DNA of 64,000 nucleotides from Chamaelirium japonicum (GCA_947650365.1 OX393552.1:24080237-24144236); one strand, 5' to 3'. Shown: positions 1 to 12,463, counted from the stretch's first letter. A program made the numbers and translations. The notes: generated from the sequence alone by a model not told the origin.

Positions 1-413
1 AAAACTAAGTCTGGAATTATTAAATAATTAAATAATTATTAAATTATAAATTATTATGTAATAAAAACTAAGTCTGGAATGCACACTCCGAAGCGTGGCG
101 CACCGAAGACCGGCCAAAATTCGCCCGAAAAACTAAGTCAAAAACGCGCACCCCGAAGCATGGTACATTGAAGTCCGACCAAAATTCGCCCGAAAAACTA
201 AGTCTAGAACGCTCACCCCGAAGCGTGGTGCACCGAAGACCGGCCTTGCTCGAAATACTAAGTTTGGAAGGCGCAGCCCGAAGCGTGGCGCACCAAAGAC
301 TGGCCGAAATTCACCCGAAAAACTAAGTCTGGAATGCGACCCCAAAGCGTGGCGCACCGAAGACCGACCGAAATTCACTTGAAAAACTCAGTCTGGAACA
401 CGCATCCCGAAGC
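1..413. repeat. GC-rich 65-bp satellite, left partial block
   Basis: The window opens with a satellite monomer cut short after about 15 bases and followed by about 45 bases of AT-rich sequence. From about 67 there are roughly five monomers of the 65-bp satellite, ending in the AT-rich spacer at about 414. The monomers carry the landmarks CTAAGTCTGGAA, GAAGCGTGGCGCACC and GAAGACCG. The stretch from 67 matches the block starting at 3434, so it is the tail of a higher-order unit whose left part lies outside the window. Open frames here come from the satellite and are not genes. Confidence 0.9.
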
Positions 414-1328
414 TAAAATTTTAATTTGATAATTATTTCAATAAAGAATTATTTAATAATTTATTTCAATAATAATCTAATAAGTTTATTATATAATAAT
501 TTAGGTATTTAATTATTAATTAAATTATTATATTATTTCAAAAAATTAATAAATAATATAATTTATTCTTAAAATTATTAATTAAATATTTTAAAAATAA
601 AATACTTAAATTTATTTTGTTAAAATATTATATAATTATGTAATGGAATTATTTTATTAGAATATAATAATAACATAAAGAAATAATAGAATTATTCAAA
701 TATTTTATTAAATAATTAAATAATTATTTGAATCATTATTCCATAAATTATAATTAATCCAATAATTTTATTATTTACTTATTGAATAATTCAATAATGA
801 TTATTGAATTATTTTATTATTGAATTATTAAATAAGTAAATAATAAAAATATTTAATTAATTATAATTTATGGAATAATGATTTAAATAATAATTTAATT
901 ATTATATAAAATATTTAAATAATTTTATTATTTCTATATTTTATTAATATTTTTTAATAAAATAATTCAATTATATAATTATATAATATTTTCATCAAAT
1001 AATTTAAGTATTTTATTACTTCAATATTTAAGTAATAATTTAAAGTATAAATTATATTAATTAATAATTTTTTAAAATAATAAAATAATTGAATAAATAA
1101 TTATATGACTAGATTATTATGTAATAAAATTATTAGATTATCATTAAAATAAATTATTAAATAATTATTTATTTATATAACTAAAATATTAGAATTTAAT
1201 TATTAAGATAATTAAATAAAGAATTATTTAAATAATAATTTTTTGAAATAATTAAATAGTTAGTCAATTATTGAAATATTTAAAAATTTAATTAGTGAAT
1301 AAATATATCAAATAGATTATTTATATAA
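414..1328. repeat. AT-rich spacer of the higher-order repeat, copy 1
   Basis: About 915 bp made almost entirely of A and T, rich in short AATTATT / AATAATT palindromes. It has no open frame of note. It recurs nearly unchanged at 3782-4696 and 7150-8064, always after the same truncated satellite monomer ending CCCGAAG. Here and in copy 2 it passes abruptly into satellite at GACCGATCG. The sharp composition change gives it a clear boundary on both sides. Confidence 0.9.
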
Positions 1329-3781
1329 GACCGATCGAAATTAGATTGAAAAACTAAGTCATAAATGCGCACCCTGAAGCGTGGCGCACCGAAGACCGAC
1401 CTTAATTCGCACAAAAAACTAAGTCTGGAGTGCGATCCCAGAAGCGTGGCGCACCGAGGACCGGCCAAAATTCTCCCGAAAAACTAAGTCTGGAATGTGC
1501 ACCCCAAAGCGTGGCGTACCAAGGACATGCAAAAATTCGCTCGAAAAACTAAGTCTGGAACGAGCACCCCGAAGCGTGGCGCATCGACGATCGGCCGAAA
1601 TTCGCCCAAAAAACTAAGTCTGGAACATGCACCCCAAAGCATAGTGCACCGAAAACCGGTCGAAAATTCGTACGAAAAACTAAGTCTGTAATGCGCACCC
1701 CGAAGCGTGGTTCACCAAAGACCGATCGAAATTCATCCAAAAAACTAAGTTAGGAACGCGCACCCTGAAGAGTGGCACACTAAAGACCTGCCGAAATTCG
1801 ACAAAAAAACTAAGTCTGGAATGCGCACCCTGAAGCGTAGTGCAGCGAAAACCGACCGAAATTCGCTCGAAAAGCAAACTCTGGAACGTGCACACCGAAG
1901 CGTGGCGCACCGAAGACCGATCGAAGTTCACCCAAAAAACTAAGTCTGGAATACACGTCCTGAAGCGTGGCGCACCGAAGACCATCCAAAATTCGTCAGA
2001 AAAACTAAGTCTGCAATGCGCACCCCGAAGCGTGGCACAACGAAGACCGACCGAAATTTGCCCGAAATGATAAGTCTAGAACGCGCACCACGAAGAGTGG
2101 CGCACCGAAGAACGACCGAAATTCGCTCGAAAATCTAAGTCTGTAATGCGCATCCCGAAGCATGGTGCACCGAAAACTAGCCAAAATTCGGTAAAGAAAT
2201 AAAGTCTAGAACGCGCACCCCAAAGCGTGGTGTAGCGAAAACCGACCAAAATTCGCACGAAAAACTAAGTCTGGAACGTGCATGATGAAGCGTGGCGCAC
2301 TGTAGACCGATCGAAATTCTCCCGAAAAACTAAGTCTCGAACACGCACCCCGAAGCGTGGTGCACCGAAGACCGGCCAAAATTTATCCAGAAAACTAAGT
2401 CTGGAATGTGCACCCCAAAGCATGGCGCACAGAAGACCGGCCAAAATTTGCCCGGAAAACTAAGTCTGGAACGTGCACCCCGATGCGTGGCTCACCGAGG
2501 ACCGACCAAAATTCGTCCGAAAAACTAAGTTAGGAACACGCACCCCGAAGAGTGGTGCACCGAAGACTGGTCGAAATTTACCCAAAAAACTAAGTCTAGA
2601 ACGCACACCTCGAAGCGTGGCGCACCGAAGACCGACCAAAATTCGATCGAAATACTAAGTCTGGAATGCGCACCCCAAAGCGTGGCGCACCCAAAACTGG
2701 CTGAAATTCACCCGAATAACTAAGTCTGGCATGCACACACCAAAGCATGGCACATCGAAGATCGGCCGAAATTCACTTAAAAAACTATGTCTGGAATGCA
2801 CATCCTGAAGCGTGGAGCACCGAAGACCGACCGAAATTTGCCCAAAAAACTAAGTCTAGAGTGCGCACCCCGAAGCATGGCGCACAGAGGATCGGGCGAA
2901 ATTCGCCCAAAAAAATAAATCTGGAACGTGCACCCTGAAGCGTGGCGTACCAAGGACCGGCCGAAATTTGGCAGAAAAACTAAGTCTGGAACTCGCACCC
3001 TGAAGCGTGGAGCAGTGAAGACCGATCGAAATTCACCCGAAAAACTAAGTCTTGAATGCGCACGCCAAAGCGTGGTGCACCGAAGACCGGCAGAAATTTG
3101 CCCAAAAAACTTAATCTGGAATGCGCACCCCGAAGCATGGCGCACCGAAGACAAGCCAAAATTTGCCCGAAAAATTAAGTCTGGAACGCGCACCCCGAAG
3201 AGTGCCGGACCGAAGACCGACCGAAATTTACCTGAAAAACTAAGTTTGGAATGCGCACGTCAAAGCATGGCGCACCGAAGACCGATCGAAATTCGTGGGG
3301 AAAACTAAGTCTGGAACGTGCACCCCGAAGCATGGCGCACCGAAGACTAACCAAAATTCACCCGAAAAACTGAGTCTGGAATGCGCACCCCGATGTATGG
3401 CGCACCGACGATAAGCCAAAATTTGATCGAAAAACTAAGTCTGGAATGCACACTCCGAAGCGTGGCGCACCGAAGACCGGCCAAAATTCGCCCGAAAAAA
3501 CTAAGTCAAAAACACGCACCCCGAAGCATGGTGCATTGAAGTCCGACCAAAATTTGCCCGAAAAACTAAGTCTAGAACGCGCACCCCGAAGCGTGGTGCA
3601 CCGAAGACCGGCCTTGCTCGAAATACTAAGTTTGGAATGCGCAGCCCGAAGCGTGGCGCACCAAAGACTGGCCGAAATTCACCCGAAAAACTAAGTCTGG
3701 AATGCGACCCCAAAGCGTGGCGCACCGAAGACCGGCCGAAATTCGCTTGAAAAACTCAGTCTGGAACACGCATCCCGAAGC
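1329..3781. repeat. GC-rich 65-bp satellite array, block A
   Basis: About 38 head-to-tail monomers. The spacing of the TAAGT landmark is exactly 65 bp across many neighbours (2461, 2526, 2591, 2656, 2721, 2786). Most monomers keep GAAGCGTGGCGCACC, ACCGACCGAAATTCGCCC and AAAACTAAGTCTGGAA. Monomer variants mainly swap CG for TG or CA (GCGTGG/GCATGG, GGCGCAC/GGTGCAC, GAACGCG/GAATGCG). Because 65 is not a multiple of 3, translated frames rotate through three peptide patterns on both strands; these are not proteins. No known satellite family is recognised. Confidence 0.93.
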
Positions 3782-4696
3782 TAAAATTTTAATTTTATAA
3801 TTACTTCAATAAAGAATTATTTAATAATTTATTTCAATAATAATCTAATAAGTTTATTATATAATAATTAAGGTATTTAATTATTAATTAAATTATTATA
3901 TTATTTCAAAAAATTAATAAATAATATAATTTATTCTTAAAATTATTAATTAAATATTTTAAAAATAAAATAATTAAATTTATTTTGTTAAAATATTATA
4001 TAATTATATAATGGAATTATTTTATTAGAATATAATAATAACATAAAGAAATAATAGAATTATTCAAATATTTTATTAAATAATTAAATAATTATTTGAA
4101 TCATTATTCCATAAATTATAATTAATCCAATAATTTTATTATTTACTTATTGAATAATTCAATAATGATTATTGAATTATTTTATTATTGAATTATTAAA
4201 TAAGTAAATAATAAAAATATTTAATTAATTATAATTTATGAAATAATGATTTAAATAATAATTTAATTATTATCTAAAATATTTAAATAATTTTATTATT
4301 TCTATATTTTATTAATATTTTTTAATAAAATAATTCAATTATATAATTATATAATATTTTCATCAAATAATTTAAGTATTTTATTACTTCAATATTTAAG
4401 TAATAATTTAAAGTATAAATTATATTAATTAATAATTTTTTAAAATAATAAAATAATTGAATAAATAATTACATGACTAGATTATTATGTAATAAAATTA
4501 TTAGATTATCATTAAAATAAATTATTAAATAATTATTTATTTATATAACTAAAATATTAGAATTTAATTATTAAGATAATTAAATAAAGAATTATTTAAA
4601 TAATAATTTTTTGAAATAATTAAATAGTTAGTCAATTATTGAAATATTTAAAAATTTAATTAGTGAATAAATATATCAAATAGATTATTTATATAA
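3782..4696. repeat. AT-rich spacer of the higher-order repeat, copy 2
   Basis: Near-identical to 414-1328 with only a few substitutions. It is flanked on both sides by satellite: the truncated monomer ending CCCGAAG on the left and the GACCGATCG monomer on the right. Confidence 0.9.
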
Positions 4697-7149
4697 GACC
4701 GATCGAAATTAGATTGAAAAACTAAGTCATAAATGCGCACCCTGAAGCGTGGCGCACCGAAGACCGACCTTAATTCGCACAAAAAACTAAGTCTGGAGTG
4801 CGATCCCAGAAGCGTGGCGCACCGAGGACCGGCCAAAATTCTCCCGAAAAACTAAGTCTGGAATGTGCACCCCAAAGCGTGGCGTACCAAGGACATGCAA
4901 AAATTCGCTCGAAAAACTAAGTCTGGAACGAGCACCCCGAAGCGTGGCGCATCGACGATCGGCCGAAATTCGCCCAAAAAACTAAGTCTGGAACATGCAC
5001 CCCAAAGCATAGTGCACCGAAAACCGGTCAAAAATTCGTACGAAAAACTAAGTCTGTAATGCGCACCCCGAAGCGTGGTTCACCAAAGACCGATCAAAAT
5101 TCATCCAAAAAACTAAGTTAGGAACGCGCACCCTGAAGAGTGGCACACTAAAGACCTGCCGAAATTCGACAAAAAAACTAAGTCTGGAATGCGCACCCTG
5201 AAGCGTAGTGCAGCGAAAACCGACCGAAATTCGCTCGAAAAGCAAACTCTGGAACGTGCACACCGAAGCGTGGCGCACCGAAGACCGATCGAAGTTCACC
5301 CAAAAAACTAAGTCTGGAATACGCGTCCTGAAGCGTGGCGCACCGAAGACCATCCAAAATTCGTCAGAAAAACTAAGTCTGCAATGCGCACCCCGAAGCG
5401 TGGCACAACGAAGACCGACCGAAATTTGCTCGAAATGATAAGTCTAGAACGCGCACCACGAAGAGTGGCGCACCGAAGAACGACCGAAATTCGCTCGAAA
5501 ATCTAAGTCTGTAATGCGCATCCCGAAGCATGGTGCACCGAAAACTAGCCAAAATTCGGTAAAGAAATAAAGTCTAGAACGCGCACCCCAAAGCGTGGTG
5601 TAGCGAAAACCGACCAAAATTCGCACGAAAAACTAAGTCTGGAACGTGCATGATGAAGCGTGGCGCACTGTAGACCGATCGAAATTCTCCCGAAAAACTA
5701 AGTCTCGAACACGCACCCCGAAGCGTGGTGCACCGAAGACCGGCCAAAATTTATCCAGAAAACTAAGTCTGGAATGTGCACCCCAAAGCATGGCGCACAG
5801 AAGACCGGCCAAAATTTGCCCGGAAAACTAAGTCTGGAACGTGCACCCCGATGCGTGGCTCACCGAGGACCGACCAAAATTCGTCCGAAAAACTAAGTTA
5901 GGAACACGCACCCCGAAGAGTGGTGCACCGAAGACTGGTCGAAATTTACCCAAAAAACTAAGTCTAGAACGCACACCTCGAAGCGTGGCGCACCGAAGAC
6001 CGACCAAAATTCGATCGAAATACTAAGTCTGGAATGCGCACCCCAAAGCGTGGCGCACCCAAAACTGGCTGAAATTCACCCGAATAACTAAGTCTGGCAT
6101 GCACACACCAAAGCATGGCACATCGAAGATCGGCCGAAATTCACTTAAAAAACTATGTCTGGAATGCACATCCTGAAGCGTGGAGCACCGAAGACCGACC
6201 GAAATTTGCCCAAAAAACTAAGTCTAGAGTGCACACCCCGAAGCATGGCGCACAGAGGATCGGGCGAAATTCGCCCAAAAAAATAAATCTGGAACGTGCA
6301 CCCTGAAGCGTGGCGTACCAAGGACCGGCCGAAATTTGGCAGAAAAACTAAGTCTGGAACTCGCACCCTGAAGCGTGGAGCAGTGAAGACCGATCGAAAT
6401 TCACCCGAAAAACTAAGTCTTGAATGCGCACGCCAAAGCGTGGTGCACCGAAGACCGGCAGAAATTTGCCCAAAAAACTTAATCTGGAATGCGCACCCCG
6501 AAGCATGGCGCACCGAAGACAAGCCAAAATTCGCCCGAAAAATTAAGTCTGGAACGCGCACCCCGAAGAGTGCCGGACCGAAGACCGACCGAAATTTACC
6601 TGAAAAACTAAGTTTGGAACGCGCACGTCAAAGCATGGCGCACCGAAGACCGATCGAAATTCGTGGGGAAAACTAAGTCTGGAACGTGCACCCCGAAGCA
6701 TGGCGCACCGAAGACTAACCAAAATTCACCCGAAAAACTGAGTCTGGAATGCGCACCCCGATGTATGGCGCACCGACGATAAGCCAAAATTTGATCGAAA
6801 AACTAAGTCTGGAATGCACACTCCGAAGCGTGGCGCACCGAAGACCGGCCAAAATTCGCCCGAAAAAACTAAGTCAAAAACACGCACCCCGAAGCATGGT
6901 GCATTGAAGTCCGACCAAAATTCGCCCGAAAAACTAAGTCTAGAACGCGCACCCCGAAGCGTGGTGCACCGAAGACCGGCCTTGCTCGAAATACTAAGTT
7001 TGGAATGCGCAGCCCGAAGCGTGGCGCACCAAAGACTGGCCGAAATTCACCCGAAAAACTAAGTCTGGAATGCGACCCCAAAGCGTGGCGCACCGAAGAC
7101 CGGCCGAAATTCGCTTGAAAAACTCAGTCTGGAACACGCATCCCGAAGC
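4697..7149. repeat. GC-rich 65-bp satellite array, block B
   Basis: Second full copy of the 38-monomer block, collinear with 1329-3781 monomer by monomer, including the odd variants such as the GAAGAGTGCCGGACC monomer and the shortened monomer containing GGCCTTGCTCG. Shared oddities show that the whole block was duplicated as a unit rather than monomers being homogenised one at a time. Confidence 0.93.
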
Positions 7150-8064
7150 TAAAATTTTAATTTTATAATTACTTCAATAAAGAATTATTTAATAATTTAT
7201 TTCAATAATAATCTAATAAGTTTATTATATAATAATTTAGGTATTTAATTATTAATTAAATTATTATATTATTTCAAAAAATTAATAAATAATATAATTT
7301 ATTCTTAAAATTATTAATTAAATATTTTAAAAATAAAATAATTAAATTTATTTTGTTAAAATATTATATAATTATATAATGGAATTATTTTATTAGAATA
7401 TAATAATAACATAAAGAAATAATAGAATTATTCAAATATTTTATTAAATAATTAAATAATTATTTGAATCATTATTCCATAAATTATAATTAATCCAATA
7501 ATTTTATTATTTACTTATTGAATAATTCAATAATGATTATTGAATTATTTTATTATTGAATTATTAAATAAGTAAACAATAAAAATATTTAATTAATTAT
7601 AATTTATGGAATAATGATTTAAATAATAATTTAATTATTATCTAAAATATTTAAATAATTTTATTATTTCTATATTTTATTAATATTTTTTAATAAAATA
7701 ATTCAATTATATAATTATATAATATTTTCATCAAATAATTTAAGTATTTTATTACTTTAATATTTAAGTAATAATTTAAAGTATAAATTATATTAATTAA
7801 TAATTTTTTAAAATAATAAAATAATTGAATAAATAATTACATGACTAAATTATTATGTAATAAAATTATTAGATTATCATTAAAATAAATTATTAAATAA
7901 TTATTTATTTATATAACTAAAATATTAGAATTTAATTATTAAGATAATTAAATAAAGAATTATTTAAATAATGATTTTTTGAAATAATTAAATAGTTAGT
8001 CAATTATTGAAATATTTAAAAATTTAATTAGTGAATAAATATATCAAATAGAATATTTATATAA
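7150..8064. repeat. AT-rich spacer of the higher-order repeat, copy 3 (array edge)
   Basis: Third copy of the spacer. It matches copies 1 and 2 up to about 8064. There, instead of entering satellite at GACCGATCG, it runs on into more AT-rich DNA (AAAAATAAATATTTTC). The diverged relative at 9773-10720 continues in the same AT-rich way, so this edge probably shows the arrangement without the satellite. Confidence 0.85.
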
Positions 8065-11000
8065 AAAAATAAATATTTTCATTATTAAATAATTTTATAG
8101 TTAAATAAATAATAATTTAAATAAAATATTGTATAATGAAATAAATATAAAATTTTATAAAATTATGAGATATTAATTTAAATAACTTAAAAAATAATTA
8201 TTTAATTCAGTAATAAAATAAAACAATAATTTAATAACTATTACTTATTATTTAAATAATTAATTATCTATTTGAATATATGGAAAATAAAAATAAAATT
8301 TAAATAGCTTAATATTTTTTTTAATAATCAAAAAATTATTTATTGATTTTTATATTTAAATAATAAATAACTAGTTTAAAAAATTTAATTATGAAGAAAC
8401 GAAGGCAGAAGAGAGAGAAGAAGAGATATGATAATGGAGAAATAAACGAGGAGAGAAGAAATCCTGCTCCAGTCCATTAGCCACAAGTATAGGTTTGAAG
8501 TAAGAAGTAATCTAAATTCCAAAACTTCACTTCTCAATAGTATCATATCAACGTTATTATGATTATCATTGAAATATTTCTATAATTATTTTAATAATAG
8601 TAAACATTTATTTAATTATAAAATAATTGAAATAATTGAAATATTATAATAATTAACTTTTTATTAAAATAATAATTTTATTTAATTATCTAGTTATTTA
8701 ATAGAATTTATTATTTTATTTATTTATTAATTATTATAATATTAAATAATCATATTATGTACCTATTTAATGGTTTAAAATATTAAATAAAGAAGTAATA
8801 ATTTAATTATATAATTTAATTTATTTTATTAGTTATTTCTTTAATTATTATTATTTTTTAAATTAATTTAACTAAGTTATTAAATAATAAATTGTTAAAA
8901 TAATAAATTAATTAATTATTTCATATTTTATTATTTAATAAGTAATTATTGAAAATATTTCATTAATTACCAATAATGAAATAATTATTATAATTTTTAT
9001 TTAATTATTTTATGAAATAATTTATTAATTTCATTATTTCTTTAATAAAGTAATATAATAATATAATAACTAATTCCTTATTATTTTTTAAAAAATCTAT
9101 TATTTAAAAAAATATTTTATTATTTCTATATTCACATAATTCACTAATTATTTATATAATAAGTAAATAGTTATTGAATTAATATTTTATATTATTATTT
9201 AATAAAATAATTAATTTTTTGATATATTTAATTTAATTTTTTATAATTTATTTAAATAATTTGTTAATTATTTCATTACATTATTATTAAGTTAATTATT
9301 ATTTATTTAACTATAAAATTATTTAATAATTAAATTATTTTTTTGTTTAAGTACTTAATCTATTTAATATATTTCTTTGCTAAATAAATTATTTCAAAAA
9401 AATATTATTTAAATAATTCTTTATATAATTATCTAAGTAATGAAATTCTAACTTTATAATTATTTCCTTAAATAATTATTCAAAAACTAATTTAAATAAT
9501 AAAATAATAATCTTATTACATAATAATTTAGTTATGTAATTATTAAATAAAATATTTTAATATTTTCAAAAAATATAATTTATTTAAATTATTATTTATT
9601 TAACTATGAAATTATTTAATAATTAAATTATTTTTTTGTTTAAGTAAGTATTCCATTTAATATATTTCTTTACTAAAATGTTTTTAAATATTTAACTAAT
9701 TAAATAAATATTCACTTATTTTGAAAAATTATTATTGAAACTATTCTTTATATCATTATTTAATTAATGAAATTCTAATTTTATAATTATTTCAATAAAT
9801 AATTATTTAATAATTTATATCAATAGTAATCTAATAATTTTATTACATAATAATTTAGGTATGTAATTATTAATTAAATTATTATATTATTTCAAAAAAT
9901 TATTAATTAATATAATTTATTCTTAAAATTATTACATAAATATTTAAAAAATATAATACATAAATTTATTTTGTTAAAATATTATATAATTATATAATGG
10001 AATTATTTTATTAGAATATAATAATAATATAAAGAAATAATTTATTTTCTAAAATAATTAAATTATTATTTGATATCATTATTCCATAAATTATAATTAA
10101 TCTAATATTTTTATTATTTACTTATTGAATAATTCAATAATGATAATTGAATTATTTCATTATTGAATTATTCAATAAGTAAATAATATAGATATTTCAT
10201 TATTTATAATTTATGGAATAATGATTCAAATAATTATTTAATTATTTAATAAAATATTTTAATAATTCCATTATTTCTTTATGTTATTTATATTTTATAT
10301 TAAAATAATTCAATTATACAATTATTTAATATTTTAATAAAATAATTTAAGTATTTTATTATTTAAATAGTGATGAAATAATTTAAAGTATAAATTATAT
10401 TAATAAATAATTTTTGAAATTCATAAAATAATTTAATCAATAATTACAAAAATAAATTATTATATAATACAATTTTTAGATTATCATTTAAATAAATTAT
10501 TAAATAATTATTTATTTATATAACTAAAATATTAGAATTTAGTTATTTAGATAATTAAATATAGAATTATTTAAATAATTAAATATTTATTCAATTATTG
10601 AAATATTTAAAAACTTAATTAGTGAAGATATATATCAAATAGATTATTTACTTAAAAAAATCAATATTTTTATTATTAAAAAATTTCATTTTTAAATAAA
10701 TAATAATTTCATTATATAATTAATTTATTATATTAGTTATTTTTTTAATTATTACTATCTTTTTAATTAATTTAATTAGTTCATTAAATAATAAATTAGA
10801 GAAATAATAAAATAATTAATTAATTCATGATTTTATTATTTAATATGTAATTAATGAAAATATTTAATTAATTACCATTAGTAAAATAATTTTTATAATT
10901 TTTATTTAATCATATTATAAAATATTTGATTAATTTAATTATTTATTTCATAAAGTAATAAAATAATATAATAACTAATTATTTATAATTTATAATTTAA
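8065..11000. repeat. AT-rich repeat field flanking the satellite array
   Basis: About 2.9 kb of extreme AT content up to the assembly gap. Internal relatives can be followed by eye: 9773-10720 is a diverged copy of the array spacer (compare 7155-8120), and 8815-9075 resembles 10725-10985. A motif around ATTATTTTTTTGTTTAAG occurs near 9340 and 9635. Only one island of ordinary composition is present (8393-8560). I see no coding sequence. Confidence 0.75.
8393..8560. other. Island of ordinary base composition inside the AT-rich field
   Basis: About 170 bp of purine-rich sequence (AAGAAACGAAGGCAGAAGAG and onward), then mixed-composition sequence (CCTGCTCCAGTCCATTAGCC), surrounded on both sides by almost pure AT. 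No frame of useful length and no family recognised. It may be a small insertion or a surviving piece of the original locus. Confidence 0.5.
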
Positions 11001-11500
11001 NNNNNNNNNNNNNNNNNNNNNNNNNNNNNNNNNNNNNNNNNNNNNNNNNNNNNNNNNNNNNNNNNNNNNNNNNNNNNNNNNNNNNNNNNNNNNNNNNNNN
11101 NNNNNNNNNNNNNNNNNNNNNNNNNNNNNNNNNNNNNNNNNNNNNNNNNNNNNNNNNNNNNNNNNNNNNNNNNNNNNNNNNNNNNNNNNNNNNNNNNNNN
11201 NNNNNNNNNNNNNNNNNNNNNNNNNNNNNNNNNNNNNNNNNNNNNNNNNNNNNNNNNNNNNNNNNNNNNNNNNNNNNNNNNNNNNNNNNNNNNNNNNNNN
11301 NNNNNNNNNNNNNNNNNNNNNNNNNNNNNNNNNNNNNNNNNNNNNNNNNNNNNNNNNNNNNNNNNNNNNNNNNNNNNNNNNNNNNNNNNNNNNNNNNNNN
11401 NNNNNNNNNNNNNNNNNNNNNNNNNNNNNNNNNNNNNNNNNNNNNNNNNNNNNNNNNNNNNNNNNNNNNNNNNNNNNNNNNNNNNNNNNNNNNNNNNNNN
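11001..11500. other. Assembly gap of exactly 500 N
   Basis: A run of N exactly 500 long, the usual placeholder for a scaffold join of unknown size. Left of it is AT-rich repeat; right of it is ordinary retrotransposon-rich sequence. The two sides may not be adjacent at this distance in the genome. Predicted frames that cross it are artefacts. Confidence 0.98.
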
Positions 11501-11880
11501 ACACTATAGATATACGCGTGTTTGGTTACGTAGTTTAAGCTCATGATGCAAAATCTAAGTTCTTCTCGATTAGGAGAACGTTCAGTAAGGAGGTAGAAAC
11601 GAAGATTAGATATGGGGCATTCATATTTGTGTTCTAATTATAAGTTAAAGAGTTTACGCGAAGCATTTTCGTTGGTATCAAGTGTCTAGCGCCATCATGG
11701 CACGTATAGGAGCGGAGACTATTAGCTAGATATGCATTATTGGTCCATTCCTTGACAGCTTAAGATTTTGGGTGAAATAGTAACTTATCATGGTATCAGA
11801 GCTGTCTTCTTGAGGTCATGAGCTCAAGTATTGTTACATCTATTTGTTTATCCCTCCATTACTTTACTTCTCCATGTGCG
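11501..11880 (+). mobile_element. Ty1-copia-type LTR end with primer-binding site
   Basis: A primer-binding site matching the 3' end of plant initiator tRNA-Met (TGGTATCAGAGC) lies at 11791-11802, preceded by about 290 bp that may be an LTR cut by the gap. No gag frame follows, so only a 5' fragment remains. The element type is inferred from the primer site, typical of Ty1-copia elements; the LTR start is not visible. Confidence 0.5.
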
Positions 11881-11899
11881 AGAGAGTCGAAAGTAGGGG

Positions 11900-12080
11900 C
11901 GACAACGGAGTCCGAAAATCCGGCCAAAACTTTAGGTATGGGTATAGATTTTGTACCCGAAACAAGGTTTGGTTAGGGTATGGGTATAGAAACTCTACCG
12001 ATCAACTTTAGGCTTGGGTATGGATATGGGTATGGGTATGGATATCTCAAAACCCATACCCAAAACCCCATTGGCCTCTA
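11900..12080. repeat. GGTATGGGTAT-rich repeat block
   Basis: A short stretch built on repeated GGTATGGGTAT and its relatives, ending in the opposite orientation (CCCATACCC). The inverted ends suggest a small foldback or miniature inverted-repeat element, but I did not find a target duplication. Confidence 0.35.
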
Positions 12081-12084
12081 ACTT

Positions 12085-12230
12085 GTGTATACTACGTACC
12101 TCACCTATTCGGTTAGGTTGAGAAAATTTTCACCAAGAATATTCAAGCTCTTATGGTATCAGAGCAAGTCGATCCCTTTTTCTTCCCAATCAGGGTCCTC
12201 GTTTGGGGCTGAAGACGACGAAGGCGCTAG

Positions 12231-12235
<5 letters not shown>
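12085..12235 (+). mobile_element. Second copia-type primer-binding site fragment
   Basis: A second TGGTATCAGAGC primer site at 12154-12165, only about 360 bp from the first, followed by AAGTCGATCCC and then a CT microsatellite. No gag frame follows. It is probably a separate truncated copia 5' end. Confidence 0.4.

Positions 12236-12278
<43 letters not shown>
12235..12278. repeat. (CT)n microsatellite
   Basis: Uninterrupted CT dinucleotide run of about 44 bp. Confidence 0.95.
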
Positions 12279-12281
<3 letters not shown>

Positions 12282-12451
12282 CATGAAGAAGAAGAATGCC
12301 CAAAGGACAGCACCATCAAAAGAACCAAAAGACTAAGCTCAATATTATTAAGGCTTCAAGATTAAATATGAAGACATGTAATTGGATATGGTCACCAAAG
12401 GTTAACAATACCACACAATATAAGAGAAATATAATATTTTAACTAAATGAA

Positions 12452-12463
12452 ACTCTCTCTCTC

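Larger units (their letters stand above)
67..6801. repeat. Tandem higher-order repeat, 3,368-bp unit
   Basis: Two complete units, 67-3433 and 3434-6801, are followed by a third that begins at 6802 and stops at 8064. The offset is 3,368 bp at many independent landmarks (133 to 3501, 1497 to 4865, 2076 to 5444, 2777 to 6145, 3446 to 6814). Each unit holds about 2.45 kb of 65-bp satellite and about 0.92 kb of AT-rich spacer. Copies are nearly identical; the differences found by eye are mostly CG to TG/CA transitions. This is a tandem array of a composite unit, and the window probably clips the end of a longer array. Confidence 0.92.

Noticed and set aside
133..7093. More than twenty open frames of 60-138 codons on both strands, with repeated peptide patterns
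   Set aside because: They are translations of the 65-bp satellite. The same region is open on both strands and in rotating frames, with no start context or domain.
10983..11544. Two minus-strand frames of 173 and 184 codons
   Set aside because: They consist almost entirely of the 500-N gap.
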